From the NCBI GenBank assembly GCA_938048505.1, contig CALIUX010000138.1:1-5839 (forward strand): a stretch of 5,839 nucleotides of DNA, read 5' to 3'. The notes beneath the pieces are model-generated. The model was not told the origin of the DNA and ran no database searches. It was given only the letters and a program-made list of their open reading frames with translations. The stretch comes from an uncultured Pseudomonadales bacterium (lineage in GTDB: Bacteria > Pseudomonadota > Gammaproteobacteria > Pseudomonadales > Cellvibrionaceae). The translations under genes and the position numbers were made by a program. How positions within the stretch are numbered: the first letter of the stretch is position 1; each line of letters begins with the position of its first letter. Shown here piece by piece: positions 1 to 4,414 of this stretch.

Positions 1-494
1 CCCGAGCAATGATACGCCTTGGGTGCAATAGGCTGCTGGTTCCATTCGTTTATTTGCTCATCGCTACTGAATAAATCAAGAAGCGTGGTGAATCCAAAAT
101 AAAGATAGCTGCGCGGTATTTGCCGCAGTGCTGCTTGGCGCACTTTTGCAGGCATTCTTTCAGACTCTCCTGGCACCCCAGATAAATGAACATGGCTATC
201 AATAAGCCCTGGGATTAGGTAGCGCCCTTTTCCGTTAACAATTTTGTATCCCTTTGGGTTTTTTGTTGGATGTTTTTCTGGGTATTGCCGTGAGCGCTGT
301 TCTGACAGTTTGATGGTGGAGGCCGTTATCTGAGTGATGACACCGTCTTTAATCCAAACTTGAGCCGGCTTGGAAACCTGACCTTCCTTGTTAATGATCT
401 TGATATCTTTAATGAGTAAATTGGTAGAGTGCGCTGCACTGCCAAAAGAGGCAATAAAAACGAATAGAATGTACGGTAAGGCTTTATTGTGCAT
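1..494 (-). CDS. Exported amidohydrolase-family metal-dependent hydrolase, partial (C-terminus outside window)
   Basis: The reverse strand gives 164 codons from an ATG at 494 and runs open off the left edge. Residues 1-22 look like a Sec signal peptide: Lys at 4, a hydrophobic core (LPYILFVFIASF), then GSAAHS. The mature part starts with the short beta-strands usual in amidohydrolases (NLLIKDIKII, VWIKDGVITQI). It continues to GKGRYLIPGLIDSHVHL around residues 88-104, where HVH (101-103) is the metal-binding HxH motif of the superfamily. GFTTLLDL (134-141) matches the following conserved segment. A Lys/Pro-rich insert (about 71-84) precedes the metal motif. The family hydrolyses C-N and related bonds in cyclic amides, amidines or dipeptides; the substrate cannot be called because the rest of the active site is missing. 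The signal peptide implies a periplasmic or exported enzyme. A weak GGAA lies 6 nt before the ATG; an in-frame ATG at 509 is an alternative start. It is transcribed divergently from the AraC-type regulator at 610. Confidence 0.85.
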   Translation of the reverse strand, partial: MHNKALPYILFVFIASFGSAAHSTNLLIKDIKIINKEGQVSKPAQVWIKDGVITQITASTIKLSEQRSRQYPEKHPTKNPKGYKIVNGKGRYLIPGLIDSHVHLSGVPGESERMPAKVRQAALRQIPRSYLYFGFTTLLDLFSSDEQINEWNQQPIAPKAYHCS

Positions 495-510
495 AATAAT
501 TTCCAGCATA

Positions 511-540
511 TTGAACAGGTGATTTGAGCCTTGTTATACT
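511..540 (+). promoter_or_regulatory. Candidate sigma70 promoter for the AraC-family gene
   Basis: TTGAAC (511-516) and TATACT (535-540) are separated by 18 bp and resemble -35 and -10 boxes, with four and five matches to consensus. A start near 547 would give a leader of about 60 nt before the ATG at 610. The -10 box overlaps the first copy of the direct repeat described at 531-562, so a protein bound there would block this promoter. This is called by eye only. Confidence 0.4.
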
Positions 541-562
541 GCTTGCAGCATCGTTATCATGC
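531..562. promoter_or_regulatory. Direct repeat with 20-bp period, candidate AraC-type operator
   Basis: The word TNGTTATNNTGC occurs at 531-542 and again at 551-562, exactly 20 bp start to start and in the same orientation. Ten of the twelve positions are identical between the copies. AraC-family regulators commonly bind direct repeats about two helical turns apart, and the divergent neighbour at 610 encodes such a regulator. Control of the amidohydrolase, the regulator itself, or both is inferred, not shown. Confidence 0.4.
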
Positions 563-589
563 GCCCTGAAGCGTAATCTAGGATGTAAT

Positions 590-601
590 AAAACGCGTTT
601 T
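590..601. repeat. Perfect 12-bp palindrome just upstream of the AraC-family start
   Basis: AAAACGCGTTTT reads identically on both strands and ends 8 nt before the ATG at 610. It could be an operator or could occupy the ribosome binding region. Little else resembling a Shine-Dalgarno is present here; only TGAGA at 601-605 is a weak candidate. Confidence 0.5.
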
Positions 602-609
602 GAGACTCT

Positions 610-1650
610 ATGACCTTACTTGGTTTACTTCAGCTTGGTTCTTCTATCATCTGTCTGCTGCTAGCCGTTAGCCTAGTTAGCACGCGAGCGATGAACCCCT
701 TATGTGCTCGTATTCTGGGTGCAAATTTTGCGCTGAGTAGCGCACAGCTTTTTTTGGCATTTCTTGTTTTTGATTGGGGTTTAGCTTGGCTAGTGTATCT
801 TCGTGTGGTCTTGGCTTTGTTAATTGGCCCTTTATTGCTTGCCTATTTTGTTAGTGTGTTGAGCCCCAGTCGGTGGCGAAAGGCGCGAATTGGGTTTGAA
901 CTGTTACCGCTGCTTATAATGATTACGTTACTTATTTTGGGGCAATGGCAAATTATTGATGGGGTCATTATTCTCAGCTTTTTGGGTTATACCCTTGCTG
1001 CTATGCGGCACCTGCGTAAGCATAGTGCGGCAGGACTGCTTTTACCCTCGGGCAGACAACAGGCTTGGCGCTGGCTTTACTTGTTGCTTGTTATGATGGT
1101 GGTCAATTTACTGACGGAATTGGGCATTGCATTTGAGGTGCGTAGTGGTATCCCTGTACATGACAGTACGTCGCTGTTGGTGGGTAACGCAGTGTTTTTT
1201 GCATTTAGCGTGTTGGTATTAATGTCCACACTCACGCGTTCCCCAATGACCGAATGGATGCATGAATTACAGTTAAAGCCGGTAAAAAAGTACGATCTTT
1301 CTCCTGATGAATCAAAAGAGCTTGTGGATCGATGGCGGCAGTTGATGGTGAATCGTGAATTGTTTATGGCTGACCGTGGTGTGACCATTACACGGGCGGC
1401 AAAAATATTAGGCGTGCCTTCTCGCCATCTTTCCCAAGCAATTAATAGCACCTATGGTGCGAGCTATTCGCAGTATATGAACGACTATCGAGTGGAACGT
1501 GCCAAGCACCTGTTACTCGAAGGTGAAAAGCAATCCATCACAAATGTTTTTTTGGCGGCTGGTTTCAGTACAAAATCGCATTTCCATCGTGAATTTTCTA
1601 GAGTTGTGGGTATGACGCCTAGTGAATTTAGAGTGCAAAGAACCTCTTAG
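610..1650 (+). CDS. Membrane-anchored AraC-family transcriptional regulator
   Basis: This 346-residue protein has two parts. Residues 1-210 are strongly hydrophobic, with about six or seven likely membrane helices (roughly 2-22, 32-52, 61-84, 97-131 as one or two, 153-175, 188-208). A linker of about 25 residues follows. Residues 235-346 form an AraC/XylS DNA-binding domain with two helix-turn-helix units: about 258-279 (TITRAAKILGVPSRHLSQAI) and about 309-331. The family signature is clear in AAGFSTKSHFHREFS followed by GMTPSEFR near the C-terminus. Such proteins are thought to sense a membrane or periplasmic signal and bind DNA while anchored; the ligand is unknown. The ATG at 610 is preceded directly by an in-frame stop (601-603) and only a weak TGAGA Shine-Dalgarno. 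The gene is divergent from the exported amidohydrolase, so that gene is the obvious candidate target. I see no terminator hairpin after the stop. Confidence 0.92.
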   Translation: MTLLGLLQLGSSIICLLLAVSLVSTRAMNPLCARILGANFALSSAQLFLAFLVFDWGLAWLVYLRVVLALLIGPLLLAYFVSVLSPSRWRKARIGFELLPLLIMITLLILGQWQIIDGVIILSFLGYTLAAMRHLRKHSAAGLLLPSGRQQAWRWLYLLLVMMVVNLLTELGIAFEVRSGIPVHDSTSLLVGNAVFFAFSVLVLMSTLTRSPMTEWMHELQLKPVKKYDLSPDESKELVDRWRQLMVNRELFMADRGVTITRAAKILGVPSRHLSQAINSTYGASYSQYMNDYRVERAKHLLLEGEKQSITNVFLAAGFSTKSHFHREFSRVVGMTPSEFRVQRTS

Positions 1651-1800
1651 TACACATAGCAAAACAAGTGAATGGACTGGTATTGGACGACCTTGGTTCA
1701 ATGATTGAGTTGAGTTAGTGAATTGGATTGAATTATTAAATTGAATAGATTAAGCCTATCCTGTTAACTCTATCGACTCAGTCAAAGCTGCTATTTACGT

Positions 1801-1829
1801 TTGAGCTTAATATAAAAGCCGTATATAAC
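1801..1829 (+). promoter_or_regulatory. Candidate sigma70 promoter for the PNPOx-like gene
   Basis: TTGAGC (1801-1806) and TATAAC (1824-1829) are 17 bp apart, giving four and five matches to the -35 and -10 consensus. Transcription would start only about 14 nt before the ATG, leaving a very short leader that just includes the Shine-Dalgarno. AATATAAA at 1809-1816 is AT-rich but has no partner box at proper spacing. Confidence 0.35.
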
Positions 1830-1837
1830 CAGTAAAA

Positions 1838-1842
1838 AAGGA
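1838..1842 (+). promoter_or_regulatory. Ribosome binding site of the PNPOx-like gene
   Basis: AAGGA lies 7 nt before the ATG at 1850. This good match and spacing fix the start of the gene. Confidence 0.75.
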
Positions 1843-1849
1843 TTCAAAA

Positions 1850-2401
1850 ATGGGGCAGCAGTTTTCGGAAATTAAAGATAAGCATCAAGTGTTTATTGAA
1901 CAACAGAAAATATTCTTTGTGGGTACAGCCACACAAGATAGTCGTGTGAATGTCTCACCAAAAGGCATGGATAGCTTTCGCGTATTGAGTAAAAATCGCA
2001 TTATTTGGCTGAACGTGACAGGTAGTGGCAACGAAACCGCAGCGCATGTCCAAACGTGTTCACGAATGACGATTATGTTTGCGGCGTTTGAAGGCAATCC
2101 GGTTATTTTAAGGTTATACGGTCATGCAAAAGCCATTCACATGAACGATGCTGAATGGGAGCCTCTCATGAGACATTTTGAACCGATTGCAGGGGCGCGA
2201 CAGATATTTGATATGCAGGTTGATTTGGTTCAATCATCATGTGGCATGTCGGTGCCTTATTTTGATTATCGTGACGATCGAAGCTCGCTAGTTGAGTGGG
2301 CAGATAAAAAGGGAGACGAAGGTTTAAAAGACTATTGGAAGCAGAAAAACCAACAAAGCTTAGATGGTATCGATACACATATCTTAGAAAAGAATACCTA
2401 A
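1850..2401 (+). CDS. Pyridoxamine 5'-phosphate oxidase-like (PNPOx-like) flavin-binding protein
   Basis: The 183-residue product matches the small split-barrel flavoprotein superfamily that contains pyridoxamine phosphate oxidase. Residues 20-96 carry the typical strand pattern: KIFFVGTA, RVNVSPKGMDSFRVL, RIIWLNVTGSGNETAAHV, RMTIMFAAFEGNPVILRLYG. The VNVSPKG and TGSGNET-AH segments are characteristic of a widespread subgroup and probably contact FMN. The C-terminal part (131-176), with CGMSVPYFDYRDDR, EWADKKGDEGLKDYW and KNQQSLDGI, is also typical of that subgroup. It is not PdxH: it is shorter and annotators usually leave it as a PNPOx-family protein. A cytoplasmic FMN- or heme-binding redox role is likely, but the substrate is unknown. 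It has its own good ribosome binding site and is followed by a hairpin terminator, so it is probably monocistronic. It appears complete and intact. Confidence 0.88.
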   Translation: MGQQFSEIKDKHQVFIEQQKIFFVGTATQDSRVNVSPKGMDSFRVLSKNRIIWLNVTGSGNETAAHVQTCSRMTIMFAAFEGNPVILRLYGHAKAIHMNDAEWEPLMRHFEPIAGARQIFDMQVDLVQSSCGMSVPYFDYRDDRSSLVEWADKKGDEGLKDYWKQKNQQSLDGIDTHILEKNT

Positions 2402-2404
2402 TCT

Positions 2405-2433
2405 AAAAAGCGCTGCTTCTACAAGGCGTTTTT
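2405..2433 (+). terminator. Probable rho-independent terminator after the PNPOx-like gene
   Basis: Starting 3 nt after the stop, AAAAA (2405-2409) and CGC (2411-2413) pair with GCG (2426-2428) and TTTTT (2429-2433). There is one bulged G at 2410. An inner CTT/AAG pair (2416-2418 with 2423-2425) closes a CTAC loop. The stem is interrupted and has few G-C pairs, but the position and T-run fit an intrinsic terminator. The A-rich left arm could also act on the opposite strand. Confidence 0.55.
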
Positions 2434-2487
2434 ATTATGCATCGTTCCCAGTTTGTATTATGGTTCTAGGTAATATTTTGTTATGAC

Positions 2488-2492
2488 GGGGA
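2488..2492 (+). promoter_or_regulatory. Ribosome binding site supporting a TTG start
   Basis: GGGGA ends 7 nt before TTG at 2500. The frame is open only back to a TAG at 2467-2469, and no ATG or GTG lies between. This purine-rich site therefore makes TTG the best start. Confidence 0.55.
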
Positions 2493-2499
2493 TGCATCT

Positions 2500-3378
2500 T
2501 TGGGCTTTCGGGTTTTAATTTTAACGGATACACCGGTTTTTTCTGCGCGCTTGGAAACAGCTTTTGAAGATAAGTTGATCGAGTTGCACATTCTGCCCAT
2601 TACTGCGACGACAGTCGATAATGAGCAAACGCCTTTTTCGGCCGAATTTATTGAGCAGAGCTTAGAGGGCATTCGCTTCAATTTGGTGATTCACGCCATG
2701 TTGGGCAATGATAATTTGGTCTTTGCTCAAGCGGTGACACGCTTTTGCCAATCGCACCAGTTGCCGTTGCTTCACTTATCTTCTTTCCGTGTATTCGGTT
2801 CTGATCAAGGCGGGGTTGATGAATCGGTTGAGCCTCGTCCTAATGATGCGTTAGGTGAGCAGCTCCTGAGCATTGAAAAAGTGGTGTTAGCCATTCCTCA
2901 TAGTCTTGTTTTGAGGGTGCCAACTATGCTGAGGGGGTTGGGCGATGCGGTACTGGATCATGCTATTGAAGCGCTATTGGCCGATCAACCCGTCATGGCT
3001 TCAGAAGATATCTGCCTCACGTTATATGACTGGCCAGCCATTGCAAATATGGTGGTAGCGATGACGCAGCAGGTGCTAGTGGGCGCAGAAAACTGGGGTG
3101 TCTTTCATTGTCATTCGAGTGATGTGTGCAGTGAAGCGGAGTTTATTGATGCGATTTCCCGCTTAGTAAAGAGTGAGTCTTTATCTGTACAGCCTTTTGT
3201 TGCTAAAAAAGGGCAGGGGAGTATTTTTCGCCAATCTGCATGGTTACAGGGGCGACGCTGCACCAATGCATTTGGCATCCAGCTGACCAGTTTTCGTGTG
3301 GGCTTAAAGAGCATGGTTCATGCTTTTCTTCAAGAACGCAATCTTAAACCGGTCGAGCCAGATACCCCACCTCAATGA
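2500..3378 (+). CDS. Degenerate RmlD-like / extended-SDR sugar nucleotide-binding protein
   Basis: The product is 292 residues from a TTG start. The fold pattern is that of the RmlD (dTDP-4-dehydrorhamnose reductase) branch of extended SDRs. It has an N-terminal beta-strand (FRVLILTD, 3-10), a central strand NLVIHAM (61-67), then LPLLHLSSFRVFG (88-100), which replaces the family's S-T-D-x-V-F-x-G. DESVEPRPND (107-116) stands where an acidic, proline-containing substrate loop is normal. A late segment (TLYDWPAIANMVV, 174-186; WGVFHCHSS, 199-207) also matches the family. Two hallmarks are missing. The GxxGxxG dinucleotide loop after strand 1 is replaced by TPVFSAR, and the Tyr-xxx-Lys pair is absent around residues 115-127 (NDALGEQLLSIEK). 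From memory, a related short family annotated 'sugar nucleotide-binding protein' in pseudomonads shares the SYRVF and non-catalytic features. The protein may bind a nucleotide or partner rather than catalyse. It is cytoplasmic, with no signal peptide, and convergent with the next gene. Confidence 0.75.
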   Translation: MGFRVLILTDTPVFSARLETAFEDKLIELHILPITATTVDNEQTPFSAEFIEQSLEGIRFNLVIHAMLGNDNLVFAQAVTRFCQSHQLPLLHLSSFRVFGSDQGGVDESVEPRPNDALGEQLLSIEKVVLAIPHSLVLRVPTMLRGLGDAVLDHAIEALLADQPVMASEDICLTLYDWPAIANMVVAMTQQVLVGAENWGVFHCHSSDVCSEAEFIDAISRLVKSESLSVQPFVAKKGQGSIFRQSAWLQGRRCTNAFGIQLTSFRVGLKSMVHAFLQERNLKPVEPDTPPQ

Positions 3379-3384
3379 AGGTGG
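3367..3384. repeat. Small perfect inverted repeat over the stop of the SDR-like gene
   Basis: CCACCT (3367-3372) and AGGTGG (3379-3384) flank a 6-nt loop containing the TGA stop. No T-run follows, so it is not a canonical intrinsic terminator. It could protect the 3' end of the mRNA. Confidence 0.45.
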
Positions 3385-3403
3385 ATGATGCTTGCTGACA
3401 TGA

Positions 3404-3441
3404 CTAGATGAATATCAAAATGATATGAAGGTGTCATCTAG
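3404..3441. repeat. Nested inverted repeat between convergent genes
   Basis: The outer arms CTAGATGA (3404-3411) and TCATCTAG (3434-3441) are perfect 8-bp complements. Directly inside, ATATCA (3412-3417) and TGATAT (3421-3426) form a 6-bp stem on an AAA loop. The two stems stack except for a 7-nt bulge (3427-3433), giving 14 pairs in total. The stop codon of the minus-strand gene (3415-3417) lies inside. There is no U-tract on either strand. It may act as a bidirectional 3'-end structure for both convergent transcripts. Confidence 0.5.
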
Positions 3442-4272
3442 CAACGGCTGTAATGGCTGCCGTGGTGTCTCAAATGTGCCGCCATTTTCTTCGTAGCTTA
3501 CCGAATAGAGATATTCGCTGTTGCCATTACCCACACTAATTGTTTCAAGATTGAAAGCAATAGGCTTGATGTTGAGGTCAGTCGGTACTGGTATGTAAGC
3601 GAGTTTTTCGCCGCGACCTTGCCATAGCATATTGATTTCAATTCCTTCACCGATCATTCCGTCATTTGGGTTGTTGTTAGAGCTTAAATTGCCATTAAGC
3701 TTGATGGATAAGCGCTTACCGTTAATTTTTACACTGGCGGTATCAACAACTTTAAAGGGGGTGGTGTCAACAAGCTCTGCTTGGCCATCGAGTAAAATCA
3801 CATCATTGCTAAAGGGACCTGGAAGGTCGGGGCCTACAAAGGTTTCACTCGTTGGTACTGAGATCTTGTACTGAAAAGAGTGGTAGCTCGGATCGATATT
3901 CGTGACTTCAACCACAACGCTTCTAAACACCCAAAGGTTGTTAATCTTTGTGGTATAGCTATTTGTTTGAGGTTGATATTGAAATCCGCTGGCAGTGAAA
4001 TCAGGTGCGTTTTCAAAATCAAAGCTTAACTTTTGAATGGTGAATTCACTCGGGCTAGGTGGGAAGTCATTGGGTGACGTGCGAGTGATCTTAAGCTCCC
4101 CTTTCGTTTGACCATCAAAAAATAGCCCAGGGAAGCTAAAATTACTGCCATTGGCAAAAGAGAAGAAGGAAAAGCTTCGGTTTTCGGCATAGGCTGATGT
4201 AGCACCAAGGAACAGTGCAGAAGCGACAAAAGGCAATGCGATGCGCGGTAAAATAGATTTTTTAATATTCAT
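3415..4272 (-). CDS. Secreted protein of unknown function
   Basis: I do not recognise this family. The product is 285 residues from the ATG at 4272. That start is chosen because AAGGA sits 8 nt upstream and because it begins a clean Sec signal peptide: MNIKK, hydrophobic core to about 23, then ATSAYA with likely cleavage before ENRSF (29/30). An in-frame ATG at 4359 would add 29 residues before the signal and is unlikely. The mature protein has no cysteine, is rich in Ser, Asn, Phe and Pro, and shows many short alternating strands, suggesting an all-beta fold. The first mature residues are strikingly Phe/Ser-rich (SFSFFSFANGSNFSF, 33-47). A second Asn-rich turn lies at 198-204 (SNNNPND). It ends in Phe, but the pattern does not look like an outer-membrane barrel. 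A periplasmic or extracellular location is likely. The gene is downstream of a cyclic-di-GMP enzyme on the same strand and has its own palindrome-containing upstream region. Confidence 0.8.
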   Translation of the reverse strand: MNIKKSILPRIALPFVASALFLGATSAYAENRSFSFFSFANGSNFSFPGLFFDGQTKGELKITRTSPNDFPPSPSEFTIQKLSFDFENAPDFTASGFQYQPQTNSYTTKINNLWVFRSVVVEVTNIDPSYHSFQYKISVPTSETFVGPDLPGPFSNDVILLDGQAELVDTTPFKVVDTASVKINGKRLSIKLNGNLSSNNNPNDGMIGEGIEINMLWQGRGEKLAYIPVPTDLNIKPIAFNLETISVGNGNSEYLYSVSYEENGGTFETPRQPLQPLLDDTFISF

Positions 4273-4280
4273 GTGGTTGA

Positions 4281-4285
4281 TCCTT
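4281..4285 (-). promoter_or_regulatory. Ribosome binding site of the secreted-protein gene
   Basis: On the minus strand AAGGA lies 8 nt before the ATG at 4272. It decides the start against the longer in-frame alternative at 4359. Confidence 0.75.
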
Positions 4286-4292
4286 TTGATTG

Positions 4293-4315
4293 CCCCAAGG
4301 TTGGGGTGGACCACC
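4293..4315 (-). promoter_or_regulatory. Adjacent, overlapping hairpins in the leader of the secreted-protein gene
   Basis: CCCCAAGGTTGGGG (4293-4306) is an inverted repeat able to form a 5-bp stem with a 4-nt loop, 7 nt upstream of the Shine-Dalgarno. GGTGGACCACC (4305-4315) is a second inverted repeat sharing two bases with it. Both are GC-rich islands in an AT-rich leader. They could shape translation or processing of this mRNA; no known riboswitch is recognised. Confidence 0.3.
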
Positions 4316-4345
4316 ATAGTACGGTGTTCTGGGTAACAAGATGTG

Positions 4346-4361
4346 ATCTTACATGTCATAC
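4346..4361. promoter_or_regulatory. Diverged copy of the upstream palindrome (candidate operator)
   Basis: ATCTTACATGTCATAC matches the perfect palindrome at 4378-4393 at 13 of 16 positions and shares its central TTACATGT. The two centres are 32 bp apart, close to three helical turns. It lies 73 nt upstream of the secreted-protein start. Confidence 0.4.
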
Positions 4362-4377
4362 AATTGCTTTGCGTGAC

Positions 4378-4393
4378 ATATTACATGTAATAT
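4378..4393. promoter_or_regulatory. Perfect 16-bp palindrome (candidate operator)
   Basis: ATATTACATGTAATAT is fully self-complementary. It lies between the end of the cyclic-di-GMP enzyme gene and the secreted-protein gene. A perfect dyad of this length with a diverged copy nearby is typical of a binding site for a dimeric repressor or activator. The likely target is the secreted-protein promoter, though no convincing -35/-10 pair could be picked out here. Confidence 0.5.
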
Positions 4394-4414
4394 TTTTTTA
4401 TAAGCCTTATTTTT

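Larger units (their letters stand above)
1651..1849. other. Non-coding gap with TTGA-rich degenerate repeats
   Basis: This 199-nt gap between two plus-strand genes shows no convincing ORF or RNA gene. AGTGAATGGACTGG (1667-1680) recurs, diverged, as AGTGAATTGGATTG (1717-1730), 50 bp later. Between 1703 and 1752 the words TTGA, GATT and GAATT recur in a low-complexity pattern. No U-tailed terminator was found for the upstream gene. The right end holds the promoter and ribosome binding site of the next gene. Confidence 0.5.

Noticed and set aside
1077..1451. Minus-strand ORF of 124 codons within the AraC gene
   Set aside because: It lies wholly antisense to a well-supported gene, shows no recognisable domain, and its residue make-up is that of a shadow frame.
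1782..1808. TCAAA/TTTGA and AAGCT/AGCTT inverted repeats upstream of the PNPOx-like gene
   Set aside because: The arms are only 5 bp with long spacers and are mutually offset, which is within chance for AT-rich sequence.
3632..3874. Plus-strand ORF of 80 codons within the secreted-protein gene
   Set aside because: It is antisense to a gene with a signal peptide and a good ribosome binding site. It has no family match and no convincing start signal.
3834..4229. Two minus-strand ORFs in another frame of the secreted-protein gene, considered as a sign of a frameshift
   Set aside because: The main frame is unbroken from signal peptide to stop, with consistent composition, so no frameshift is needed.
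4273..4359. N-terminal extension of the secreted protein from the ATG at 4359
   Set aside because: It would place 29 mostly polar residues before a clear signal peptide, has no good ribosome binding site, and its start lies inside the candidate operator at 4346-4361.
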